A stretch of DNA of 17,418 nucleotides from Thermoflexales bacterium (GTDB lineage: Bacteria > Chloroflexota > Anaerolineae > Fen-1058). The notes beneath the pieces were generated by a model. It saw only the letters and a list, made by a program, of their open reading frames with translations. It ran no database searches and was not told the DNA's origin. The DNA lies in contig JAUQXD010000938.1 of NCBI GenBank assembly GCA_030834835.1, positions 1 through 17,418 on the forward strand, written 5' to 3'. The translations under genes and the position numbers were made by a program. Of this stretch, positions 1 to 6,593 are shown one piece after another. Position 1 is the first letter of the stretch. Every line of letters starts with the position of its first letter.

Positions 1-12
1 TTCGATTCGACG

Positions 13-2043
13 TTACTGCTTGAAATACCAGGTTTCCGGGCGGGCGTTGCCGGGCGTGCGCAGCGGCCAGTCATTGCCCAGCGTGGGCGGCAGGTTCATC
101 AGGTTGTTGTTCGCCACCACCACGCCCTGCACCATCGGCGAGAGACCGATGATGCCGATCTCGTACTCCTGATCGACCCAGAACGCATACAGTTCCTTGG
201 CGAGTGCAATTTGCTCGTCCGGGCCGACCGTCTTGGCTTTGTCAATAATCTCGACGATCTTCGCCAGTTCCGGCGTCGGCTCCACGCCTTCCTTGCCGCC
301 GGTGGCGTACCACTGGCGAACCAGCGGGGCCAGCGACAGGCCGGGGTTGGTGCGCGGATCGTACTTGGGCGCGCCGGTGAACGGGAAGCCGCCTGTGTCT
401 TCATTCCAGATTTCGGTCTGGATGTCGTTGCTGTCGCGCATCTGGAAATGCAGGGCGCGCTCGCGCTGCTGCACGATGGTCTTGATGCCGACCTCTTCCC
501 AGTTCTTGCCAACCAGCTGGGCTACGTCGCCCCATGGACCAAAGGCGGGCACCCACGAGATTTCGATCTGCACGACTTTGTCGGTGCCGGGATACAGGCG
601 ATAGCCGTCGGCGTTCTTCTTGTCCAGGCCGATCGCGTCCAGCATCTTGTTGGCTTCATCTTGCTTGAACTCGGTATACTTCTTGGCGACTTCATCGCCC
701 GGATAGTACGGATGCCACGGCGCGGCGACGGCATTACGCGCTTCGCCCAGACCCAGGAAGGCCGACTCCTGAATTTGCTCGCGATCGACGGCGTAGGACA
801 GCGCGATGCGGAAGTCTTTGGTCTGCATTAGCTTGCCCAGATCGGCGTCCTTCTGATACGTCTGATTGAACATGATCACCGCATCGGCGCCGCCGAAGCT
901 GGGCCACGTGATGACCTTGTACTTGCCAGCCTGCTCGTTTTCCTTCAGCACCGGATAGTTCATCATGTTGATGTGGCGATCCTGCTGATCGAGTTCACCA
1001 GCGATGGCGGCCAGGTTCAACGCCTGGATGTCGGCGAAGAAGGTGAAGCGCACTTCGTCGAGGTAGGGCAATTGGTTGCCGTCTGTGTCCACACCCACGT
1101 AGTACGGGTTGCGCTTGATGCTGAAGATTTGCTCGCTGATACGCGTCGCGGGCGTCCAGGCGGCCATGGTGGGCCGATCGGGATTTTCAAACGGCGCGTT
1201 CTTGCTGGCAAACAATTCGACCCAAGTCTTGAACTTGGCATCGGCCACCATCTTGTCGATGTCCGCCTGCTTGGCATACGCGGGATGGAACTGCTTCAAA
1301 TAGTGGGCGGGCAGGAACGGCGCAAAGGTGCGGTCACCGCCGTCTTTGTTGGCCAGTTCATACAGGAACAGCGTATTCGGCTCGTTGTAAGTAAACTTCA
1401 CGGCGAAGTCGCCGTCTTTCTCAACCTTCGCCACTGAACCGTCGGCGTTCTTCATCCACTTGGGCAGCGACGGCGTCACATCTTTGTTCAACAGCACATC
1501 GTTGTACCAGAACAGGATGTCATCCGCAGTCAGGGGTTGGCCGTCAGACCACTTAGCGCCTTCGCGCAGCAGAACGGTCCATACCTTGAAATCGGCTGAA
1601 TTTTCCCAGCCCTTGGCCACTTTCGCCTCGACCTTGCTGCCGTCGGGCGAGAAGCGGACTAGGCCGTCAAAGACCACGCGCACATAGTTGTTGTAGTCCG
1701 ACGGGCCGGTGAAACCGCGGCGCCACACGCCGCCATATTGGCCGACGCCGTCAACGCCCTCGACCACCAGTGGTTCCTTGTGCAGGCGCTCGTCGACGGG
1801 CGGCAGCTTGCCGGACGCCACATCGGCGTCAAACAGCGGTGATTGCTTGTATTTGGAAGCGGGCGCCGCTGGCGCAGCGGGCGGCTCGGTCGGTTTGACT
1901 TCGGGGGCTTTGGTCGGCTCGGCGGGTTGGGCCGGGGCGGCAGGCTGCGCCGGGGCCGGAGTGGCGGCCGGGGCTGCGCAAGCCGCGGCCAGCATCGACA
2001 CGGCCATCAGCAGGGCGAACAAACGATATAGATTGTGCTTCAT
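13..2043 (-). CDS. ABC transporter solute-binding lipoprotein, family 5 (peptide/oligosaccharide type)
   Basis: This 676-residue protein is probably the extracytoplasmic binding component of an ABC importer, tethered to the outer face of the membrane. Residues 1-21 form a lipoprotein signal peptide (basic N-region, hydrophobic core, LAAAC with Cys22 as the lipidation site). Residues 23-60 are a Pro/Ala-rich linker. The rest reads as an SBP_bac_5 fold, with the typical 'VFDGLVRFSPDG', 'WSDGQPLTADDILFWYN' and 'DFRIALSYAVDREQI' stretches. The start is well supported: AAAGGAG lies 7 nt before the ATG. It is the last visible gene of the minus-strand LacI/URO-D/cupin series, 113 nt after the cupin. 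Family-5 proteins bind peptides, nickel or oligosaccharides, and the sequence does not say which. No permease or ATPase gene is visible; only 12 bases remain to the left. Confidence 0.93.
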   Translation of the reverse strand: MKHNLYRLFALLMAVSMLAAACAAPAATPAPAQPAAPAQPAEPTKAPEVKPTEPPAAPAAPASKYKQSPLFDADVASGKLPPVDERLHKEPLVVEGVDGVGQYGGVWRRGFTGPSDYNNYVRVVFDGLVRFSPDGSKVEAKVAKGWENSADFKVWTVLLREGAKWSDGQPLTADDILFWYNDVLLNKDVTPSLPKWMKNADGSVAKVEKDGDFAVKFTYNEPNTLFLYELANKDGGDRTFAPFLPAHYLKQFHPAYAKQADIDKMVADAKFKTWVELFASKNAPFENPDRPTMAAWTPATRISEQIFSIKRNPYYVGVDTDGNQLPYLDEVRFTFFADIQALNLAAIAGELDQQDRHINMMNYPVLKENEQAGKYKVITWPSFGGADAVIMFNQTYQKDADLGKLMQTKDFRIALSYAVDREQIQESAFLGLGEARNAVAAPWHPYYPGDEVAKKYTEFKQDEANKMLDAIGLDKKNADGYRLYPGTDKVVQIEISWVPAFGPWGDVAQLVGKNWEEVGIKTIVQQRERALHFQMRDSNDIQTEIWNEDTGGFPFTGAPKYDPRTNPGLSLAPLVRQWYATGGKEGVEPTPELAKIVEIIDKAKTVGPDEQIALAKELYAFWVDQEYEIGIIGLSPMVQGVVVANNNLMNLPPTLGNDWPLRTPGNARPETWYFKQ

Positions 2044-2156
2044 CTCAGCGCTCCTTTAGGGAAGTGGGTTGAAGAGCTTACGTTGTTCACAGATGCGACA
2101 CATCACGGGCGAGATTGGCGTTCGGGTGGCGCGGCCTCCTTTTCTCCTCGATGTTC

Positions 2157-2588
2157 TTAAACGGTTAATTTGACTTGATCGAAATTCCAGCCGAAGCGAT
2201 CACACAACGTCTTCACGTGATCGTCCCACGTCGGTTCCGATGGATTCTTCTCGCCGACGAAGGCATCCACGCTCAAATAGCGCAGCGTGGTGGCGCTGTC
2301 ACACTTGATCGAATGCAAGGTGCCGGGCGGGATGCGAACCACGTCGCCGGGCTTCACACCAAACCGCTGTGCAGGCTCGCCGATGGTCAACACACCCGTG
2401 CCTTCCAACACATAGAAGATTTGCTCGGCATCGTCATGCAGATGCAGCGGCGGCGCTTCGCCGGGTTCCAGCACCACGACGAACACTTCCGTGGTCATTG
2501 CCTCCACCCGATCGATCACCAAGTCGTTGACGTGCGTCGGGTAGCGGTAGCGAATGGTGTCGGCGGTGCTGAACACATAACGGGTCAT
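2157..2588 (-). CDS. small single-domain cupin protein
   Basis: A 143-residue protein with one conserved cupin barrel. Motif 1 gives His49, His51 and Glu55 ('PPLHLHDDAEQIFYVLEG'); motif 2 gives His92 in 'IPPGTLHSI'. Together these form the usual 3-His/1-Glu metal site. Small cupins of this type can be sugar-phosphate isomerases, dioxygenases or simple binding proteins; the sequence does not decide. I chose the ATG at 2588 over the TTG at 2603 because TGAGG lies 9 nt before the ATG and overlaps the TTG. It follows the URO-D-family gene on the same strand after a gap of about 105 bp filled by an inverted repeat, and precedes the solute-binding lipoprotein. An auxiliary role in metabolism of the imported compound is inferred from context only. 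Confidence 0.9.
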   Translation of the reverse strand: MTRYVFSTADTIRYRYPTHVNDLVIDRVEAMTTEVFVVVLEPGEAPPLHLHDDAEQIFYVLEGTGVLTIGEPAQRFGVKPGDVVRIPPGTLHSIKCDSATTLRYLSVDAFVGEKNPSEPTWDDHVKTLCDRFGWNFDQVKLTV

Positions 2589-2603
2589 TGAACCATTCCT
2601 CAA

Positions 2604-2693
2604 GCATTCTGAGCGGAAACTCGCATCCTGAGCGAAGTGTGAGCGTAGTCGGTCGAAGGATTGCGAGTTGTAGTCGAAGGATGCTTACGTGCT
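2604..2693. repeat. intergenic inverted/direct repeat between the URO-D-family and cupin genes
   Basis: AACTCGCA (2618-2625) pairs with TGCGAGTT (2662-2669), and extending inward TCCT pairs with AGGA, giving about 12 bp with one bulge. GCATCCT (2623-2629) also pairs with AGGATGC (2678-2684). GTCGAAGGA is directly repeated at 2652 and 2673. This CTGAGCGAAG...GTCGAAGGAT style is, from memory, a common dispersed intergenic repeat in several bacterial phyla. It fills the gap inside the operon. Confidence 0.7.
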
Positions 2694-3749
2694 CTATGTG
2701 AGCGATTTATCTGTGTTCATCTGCGTTAATCTGCCCGATATTGCCGCCACCAACGCATCAATCGCGCTGGCAGGAGTATCGGGGCTGACGCCGCCGCCCG
2801 CCGATAAGATTAGATCGCGCCCGCCGGTCCTGGCGATACACTCGCGCGCAAAGGCCGTCACTTGATCGGGTGTGCCGCGCACCATCAGATCGAGCGGCGG
2901 GACGTTGCCCATCAGCGCGATGCCTGGCATCTTGCTCTGCACTTCGGCAATATCGGTAGTGTGACTGAAATTGAACACGTCAAAGCCGAGGGTGCTCAGC
3001 GGCGCGAGCAAATGCGGACAGGGCGTATCGTTGTGATAGACCTTGATCAGCCCATCGAACGCTTGAAAGAGCCGCGTCATGTGCGGGCGCGCGACTTGCT
3101 CGAACAATTTGGGCGACATCATCCCGACGAGATCGTCGAGCACCAGGATACCTTCGGGCGCAGATAGCACATCGAGTTGGGCGCGCAACCAGTTGATAAT
3201 CGTCGTCGTCAACGTGTCCAGCAAGCGCCCGATTTTTTCCGGTTCTTTCTTCAGCGCAACCATCAAATCGCTGATGCCCAGCAGCCAGCCCGCCACGGCG
3301 AACGGCCCACGCGCGGCCACCAACTTGATCGACTCACCTTCCGGCAGCAATCGTTTTTCCGCGTCGAGGTAGCGTTGCAACACCAGCGGCATCAAGCCAT
3401 GATGTTGTGGATCGGGCGCTTCGATGTCAAAGAGTGCATTCAGCCCGCCGCGCACCGGCTCGATCGACGGCGGCTGATTGGCGTGCCAGTTGATGCGCGC
3501 CCCAAACGCTGACGGCTCGGCGGCCATACCGTATTCGATCCAGTAGCCGGGAATCCACGCCACTTCGGGAAACCGATCGCGAATGCCCAGATAGACGCTC
3601 AGCCATTCATCAGGCCGGAGAAAGAAATCCAGCGTGTTGAGGCCGGCGTAACCGGGTAACCACGGACTGTCGACGATCAGCGCGACCGGCACTCGATCAG
3701 CCTGACCGTGGCGGGCGACGGCGGCAAAACGTTCCCAGGGTGTCGTCAT
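2694..3749 (-). CDS. uroporphyrinogen decarboxylase (URO-D)-family protein, methyltransferase-like
   Basis: A 351-residue protein of the URO-D/MtaA/CmuA superfamily, seen from its length and the C-terminal run 'KVYHNDTPCPHLL', 'FDVFNFSHTTDIAEV', 'IALMGNVPPLDLMVRGTP' and 'LILSAGGGVSPDTP'. Cobalamin-dependent methyltransferases of this superfamily bind zinc through His-x-Cys plus a later Cys. Here His239 and Cys244 are spaced differently, and the usual Cys in the 'LSPGC' position is Gly (residues 316-320 are SAGGG). The zinc site is therefore altered or absent. It is unlikely to be the heme-pathway HemE, because no heme genes are near and the sequence is divergent. Its ATG overlaps the LacI-family stop as ATGA, so the two are translationally coupled. 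The last residues (about 340-351) are encoded by sequence resembling a dispersed intergenic repeat. Substrate unknown. Confidence 0.9.
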   Translation of the reverse strand: MTTPWERFAAVARHGQADRVPVALIVDSPWLPGYAGLNTLDFFLRPDEWLSVYLGIRDRFPEVAWIPGYWIEYGMAAEPSAFGARINWHANQPPSIEPVRGGLNALFDIEAPDPQHHGLMPLVLQRYLDAEKRLLPEGESIKLVAARGPFAVAGWLLGISDLMVALKKEPEKIGRLLDTLTTTIINWLRAQLDVLSAPEGILVLDDLVGMMSPKLFEQVARPHMTRLFQAFDGLIKVYHNDTPCPHLLAPLSTLGFDVFNFSHTTDIAEVQSKMPGIALMGNVPPLDLMVRGTPDQVTAFARECIARTGGRDLILSAGGGVSPDTPASAIDALVAAISGRLTQMNTDKSLT

Positions 3750-4786
3750 CGGTGACTGCCGTTTGGAGCGAGAGTAGTTGATTCGCGTACGATGAGCGGG
3801 CTTTCCATTAAGGTGTAGCCTTCTTCGGGCGGCGGCTGGCCCTGGATCATGCGCCGCAGCGTCTTCAGCGCCATGCGTCCCATTCTGTACTTGGGCTGCG
3901 CGATGGTGGTGAGCGGCGGATTGGAATGCGCCGCCATCGCGATGTCGTCGATGCCGATGACGGAGATGTCTTCCGGCACGCGCAGTCGGTGGGCCCGAAT
4001 GGCATGCAGCGCGCCAAAGGCCATCATGTCGTTGTAGGCGATCACCGCCGTGGGGCGTTCATTCACCGGTAGCGCCAGTAATGCGCTCATGGCCTGGAAA
4101 CCGCCATCTACGTTTGGAAAACTGGTGGGACAGAGTTCTGGCTTCAGGCACAGGCCGGCTTCTACCAGCGCTGCATCCACGCCGCGCCGCCGCCCCAGCG
4201 ACGGTTCTGACGTGCCAGGACCGGCCAGATAAGCGATGCGGGTGTGATTGAGATCGAGCAGATGGCCCACGGCGCGATATGTGGCCGATTGAAAATCGAC
4301 CATGAGACAGGCCACGTTCGGGTGGCGGACCGATCGGTTGATGACCACCATGGGGGTTTTCTGGTCGCTCACCGCGACGGCCAAATCCTCGGCCGCAATG
4401 CGCGAGCCGCACACGATCACGCCGCAGATGGGCAGGGTTGTCAATAAGTGGAAATACTGCTGCTCGCGCTGCGTGTCTTCGGCGGTGTCCAGCAACAGCG
4501 GCATAAACTCGTCGGCGCTTTCGTCCTGCACGCCGCGCACGATCTCGGCAAAAAACGGGTTTAGAATGTCGGGAATCAACAACGCGACGGCATTGGTCAA
4601 CGTGCTTTTGGTCGTTCGATGAGGTACATGGGCGTAACCGAGCGTAGCCGTCACCGCCATGACCCGTGCTCGCACATCGTCCCGAACAGGCACAGTGCCG
4701 TTGAGGACGCGAGAAACAGTCGAGGGGGAGACACCGGCTTGTTGCGCAACATCCATCAGACTGGGGCGAGTCTTTTTGATGTTCAT
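3746..4786 (-). CDS. LacI-family transcriptional regulator
   Basis: A 346-residue repressor-type protein. The N-terminal helix-turn-helix (residues 9-30, 'SLMDVAQQAGVSPSTVSRVLNG') is followed by a hinge around 45-60 and a periplasmic-binding-protein-like ligand domain beginning 'NAVALLIPDILNPFFAEIVRGV'. I place the start at the ATG at 4786, not the in-frame ATG at 4831. The domain begins normally at 4786, AGAAAG lies upstream, and a good promoter (-35 TTGACT, -10 TATACT) overlaps the longer start so that the predicted transcript begins about at 4831. It is the first gene of the minus-strand operon with the URO-D-family protein, cupin and ABC binding protein, which it probably controls in response to a sugar-like or related ligand. 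The effector is not deducible. Confidence 0.94.
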   Translation of the reverse strand: MNIKKTRPSLMDVAQQAGVSPSTVSRVLNGTVPVRDDVRARVMAVTATLGYAHVPHRTTKSTLTNAVALLIPDILNPFFAEIVRGVQDESADEFMPLLLDTAEDTQREQQYFHLLTTLPICGVIVCGSRIAAEDLAVAVSDQKTPMVVINRSVRHPNVACLMVDFQSATYRAVGHLLDLNHTRIAYLAGPGTSEPSLGRRRGVDAALVEAGLCLKPELCPTSFPNVDGGFQAMSALLALPVNERPTAVIAYNDMMAFGALHAIRAHRLRVPEDISVIGIDDIAMAAHSNPPLTTIAQPKYRMGRMALKTLRRMIQGQPPPEEGYTLMESPLIVRESTTLAPNGSHR

Positions 4787-4835
4787 GGTCGCGCTTTCTG
4801 AAATAATATGAAAATTTACTGTATCTTTCATGCAA

Positions 4836-4863
4836 AAGTATACTTCCTTTCAGAAAAAAGTCA
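4836..4863 (-). promoter_or_regulatory. sigma70-like promoter for the LacI-family/URO-D operon
   Basis: Read on the minus strand: -35 TTGACT at 4863-4858, a 16-bp spacer, then -10 TATACT at 4841-4836. The predicted transcript starts near 4830, giving a leader of about 45 nt before the ATG at 4786. The 9-bp palindrome TTTCNGAAA occurs twice, at 4848-4856 (in the spacer) and 4795-4803 (in the leader), with centres 53 bp apart. A wider inverted repeat (ATGAAA/TTTCAT, 4808-4831) covers the start-site region. These are candidate autoregulatory operators; that role is inferred. Confidence 0.7.
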
Positions 4864-4871
4864 ACCAAAAC

Positions 4872-4885
4872 GTGACAGGTGTCAC
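4872..4885. promoter_or_regulatory. 14-bp palindrome, candidate operator
   Basis: Six-base perfect arms GTGACA and TGTCAC are separated by gg, about 10 bp upstream of the -35 of the LacI-family promoter. Size and symmetry fit a dimeric regulator's binding site; the cognate protein is unknown. It is unrelated to the AATCTTG-type sites of the TetR region. Confidence 0.4.
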
Positions 4886-5140
4886 TATGAAGAGATTACG
4901 CGGCGGCGATTTCGGGGGCGGTCAACATCGCGTCCAGCAATTCTCAATTTGACCGGGGACGCGAAGCGGCACGACCACGTGCGGGTCGCGCGCCAACCGG
5001 CGTCCGGGGACGCCGAACTCTTCATTTTTGAGCCAGAATGCGAATTGCTGCGCCGCAGCCGAGGCAGATAACAGAACGGCAGCGCGGTTGTGCCTTGTGG
5101 AAAGATCGAATCGACAGGCTGGTGTGTGTACCCGGCCGGT

Positions 5141-5782
5141 TTAAGCCCGATCAGGCGCGGGGAACATCTCCGGCGTTAGGTCCACCTGCGCGATTTGATT
5201 CAGGGTGAGGATGAGCAGGTCGCGCAGCGAGTAACGATCGAGCAGCGTGTGTGAGATCTGATCCTCCACAATCAACGACACAAAGCCGTGGATCAGGCTC
5301 CACACGCCGACCGCGATCAAATCTGATGGGCCGGGTTTCAAGACTCTGGCCTGCTGGCACGCTTCCACGATTTGCATCACCAGCGCAAAGCTGCGCTGCG
5401 ACATCGCCACAAACGCCGGATAGTCCTTCTCCTTTTCAACCGCACCGGACAGCGTGATCTTGAAATGATCCGTATCGCTCACAGCGAACTGCACATACGC
5501 CCACGCCCCCTCAATCAGCTGGCGCGCCGGATCGCCTGCGTACTGCTGCGCGGCCGCGGCGATCGCTTCGTACAACCGTCGAAAGCCGTCGGTTGAAATC
5601 GCGGCGATGAGGGCCTGTTTGTCCGTGAAGTGCGCATAAGGGGCGGTATGGCTGACGCCCGCTTTCTGAGCCACTTTACGCAGGCTCAAACCACTGACGC
5701 CGTCTCTGGACAAAATGTCTGCCCCCGCTTCGATAAGCGCATTTTTCAAATCACCGTGATGGTAGGCTTTCTTGCGCGCCAT
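5141..5782 (-). CDS. TetR-family transcriptional regulator
   Basis: A 213-residue protein with an N-terminal TetR DNA-binding domain: 'KNALIEAGADILSRDGVSGLSLRKVAQKAGVSHTAPYAHFTDKQALIAAI', with the recognition helix around residues 40-52. The C-terminal ligand/dimer domain looks like the WHG/TetR_C_13 type and has no motif that names a ligand. The start is supported by TGGAGG 7 nt before the ATG. It is divergent from the aldolase gene. The shared 87-bp intergenic region has two palindromes of the same sequence, one over each promoter -35, so autoregulation and repression of the aldolase/PLP enzyme/kinase operon is the simplest reading (inferred). After its TAA the frame stays open for 72 codons, but the protein itself has normal family length. 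Confidence 0.93.
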   Translation of the reverse strand: MARKKAYHHGDLKNALIEAGADILSRDGVSGLSLRKVAQKAGVSHTAPYAHFTDKQALIAAISTDGFRRLYEAIAAAAQQYAGDPARQLIEGAWAYVQFAVSDTDHFKITLSGAVEKEKDYPAFVAMSQRSFALVMQIVEACQQARVLKPGPSDLIAVGVWSLIHGFVSLIVEDQISHTLLDRYSLRDLLILTLNQIAQVDLTPEMFPAPDRA

Positions 5783-5800
5783 GGCCGGGCCTCCAGAATC

Positions 5801-5821
5801 AATCTTGACACTGTAAAGATT
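5801..5821. promoter_or_regulatory. candidate TetR operator 1
   Basis: A 21-bp near-perfect palindrome: outer arms AATCTT and AAGATT, inner arms ACA and TGT, with nine of ten pairs matching. It contains the plus-strand -35 TTGACA. It shares AATCTTGAC with the reverse complement of operator 2, whose centre lies 30 bp (about three helical turns) away. Confidence 0.7.
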
Positions 5822-5833
5822 ATGCTATAAAAT
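5805..5833 (+). promoter_or_regulatory. promoter of the aldolase operon
   Basis: A consensus -35 TTGACA at 5805-5810 is followed by a 17-bp spacer and -10 TAAAAT at 5828-5833. The overlapping TGCTATAAA (5823-5831) gives an alternative extended -10. Transcription would start near 5840, about 30 nt before the ATG at 5870. Both palindromes of the region overlap this promoter: the left one covers the -35, the right one covers the -10 and start site. Confidence 0.78.
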
Positions 5834-5847
5834 CTTGGCGGCGTCAA
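5819..5847 (-). promoter_or_regulatory. promoter of the TetR-family gene
   Basis: On the minus strand: -35 TTGACG at 5847-5842, a 17-bp spacer, and -10 CATAAT at 5824-5819. It lies face to face with, and overlaps, the plus-strand aldolase promoter. Each promoter's -35 is embedded in one palindrome and its -10 region reaches the other, so one regulator could block both. Confidence 0.75.
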
Positions 5848-5853
5848 GATTTT
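5829..5853. promoter_or_regulatory. candidate TetR operator 2
   Basis: Perfect 9-bp arms AAAATCTTG and CAAGATTTT are separated by 7 bp. The 21-bp core has the same form as operator 1 (AATCTTG-N7-CAAGATT against AATCTTG-N7-AAAGATT). It contains the -35 of the minus-strand TetR promoter and overlaps the -10 and start site of the aldolase promoter. Confidence 0.73.
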
Positions 5854-5869
5854 TCTATGGAGCCGAGCG

Positions 5870-6556
5870 ATGAGCCAGTACCAACCGTTCAAACAGCAAG
5901 TGGTCGACACGGCCCGGCAGTTGACCGAACAGGGCTACCTCATGGCGACCGGCGGCAACCTCTCGGTGCGGATTGCCGGACGGCCCGCGTTTGCGATTAC
6001 ACCATCCAACCTCGATTACCTCAAGATGCAGCCCGACGATGTGTGCGTCCTCGATCTCGATTTACACGTCCTCGAAGGCGAACGCAAACCATCAGTGGAG
6101 AGCAGTATGCACGCCGGGATCTATCGCGTTCGCGCTGATGTCAACGCCGTCGTGCACACGCATCAAGTTTACGCCAGCACGCTGGCCTTGATCAATGCGC
6201 CGATCCCGGCGTTGTTCGATGAGCAGGCACGCTTCCTCGGTCGCTCGGTCGAGATCATCCCCTATGCCCCATCGGGCACCGGCTTCCTGAAGAACGCGAT
6301 CGTCAAGCACATCCAAAATCATAATAACGCCTATATCATGCAGAATCACGGCGCGCTGTGCTTCGGCCACGACATCGAGCGCGCCGCGCACAACGTCGAG
6401 ATTCTGGAGAAGTGCGCGCTGGCCTATCTGCTGGCGTTGTGCACCGAACGATCCGTCTCGAAGATTCCCCTGCCCATCCGCGAGATTGCCTTTGCCAAAT
6501 TGCGCAAGGATCAGAAGAAGGCGGAGCGCGGCGAAACCAGCACGAGCGGAGAATAA
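5870..6556 (+). CDS. class II aldolase/adducin-family protein (fuculose-phosphate-aldolase-like)
   Basis: A 228-residue zinc aldolase. The family's key residues are present in order: 'MATGGNLS' (residues 25-32, phosphate loop), 'TPSNLDYLKM' (44-53), Glu77 in 'PSVESSMH' as the general acid/base, His96 and His98 in 'VVHTHQVYAS', and His160 in 'MQNHGALCFG' as zinc ligands. Known members cleave phosphorylated ketoses or act as epimerases, decarboxylases or dehydratases; the exact substrate here is unknown. The ATG at 5870 is chosen because GGAG lies 7 nt before it; an ATG at 5857 is in another frame and has no gene-like product. It is the first gene of a plus-strand operon with a PLP enzyme and an FGGY kinase, under a promoter flanked by putative TetR sites. 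The lysine-rich C-terminal tail (about 209-228) is not part of the fold. Confidence 0.93.
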   Translation: MSQYQPFKQQVVDTARQLTEQGYLMATGGNLSVRIAGRPAFAITPSNLDYLKMQPDDVCVLDLDLHVLEGERKPSVESSMHAGIYRVRADVNAVVHTHQVYASTLALINAPIPALFDEQARFLGRSVEIIPYAPSGTGFLKNAIVKHIQNHNNAYIMQNHGALCFGHDIERAAHNVEILEKCALAYLLALCTERSVSKIPLPIREIAFAKLRKDQKKAERGETSTSGE

Positions 6557-6584
6557 TCACGCACCACGCAATACGCATCACGCG
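6557..6584 (+). repeat. four tandem degenerate heptamers (NNACGCA)
   Basis: The units tcACGCA, ccACGCA, atACGCA and tcACGCG follow each other exactly, from the base after the aldolase stop to just before the GGAG of the next gene. The repeat fills most of the 37-nt intercistronic gap. Its function is unknown; it may be a spacer or a remnant of a larger repeat. Confidence 0.75.
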
Positions 6585-6593
6585 GAGAAGATC

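Larger units (their letters stand above)
4787..5140. other. 354-bp intergenic region, with inverted repeats and a protein-like open frame
   Basis: The left part holds the LacI-operon promoter. At 4872-4885 there is a palindrome GTGACA-gg-TGTCAC. The remainder is rich in inverted repeats built on GCGTCC/GGACGC: CGGCGTCC-gg-GGACGCCG at 4998-5015, and CGCGTCC/GGACGCG at 4929-4935 and 4957-4963. The 10-mer CCGGGGACGC occurs directly at 4953 and 5004. On the minus strand an open frame of 72 codons (5140-4922) follows directly in frame after the TetR stop. It encodes a protein-like stretch containing 'FWLKNEEFGVPGRRLARD', but no convincing start with a ribosome-binding site was found. It may be a gene remnant or a repeat element. 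No complete gene is seen here. Confidence 0.5.

Noticed and set aside
2589..2603. TTG start for the cupin
   Set aside because: The TTG overlaps the TGAGG ribosome-binding site of the better ATG at 2588.
5857..6138. ATG at 5857 in another frame, just before the aldolase
   Set aside because: The product is Arg/Pro-rich and overlaps the aldolase, whose own ATG at 5870 has a good ribosome-binding site and family motifs.
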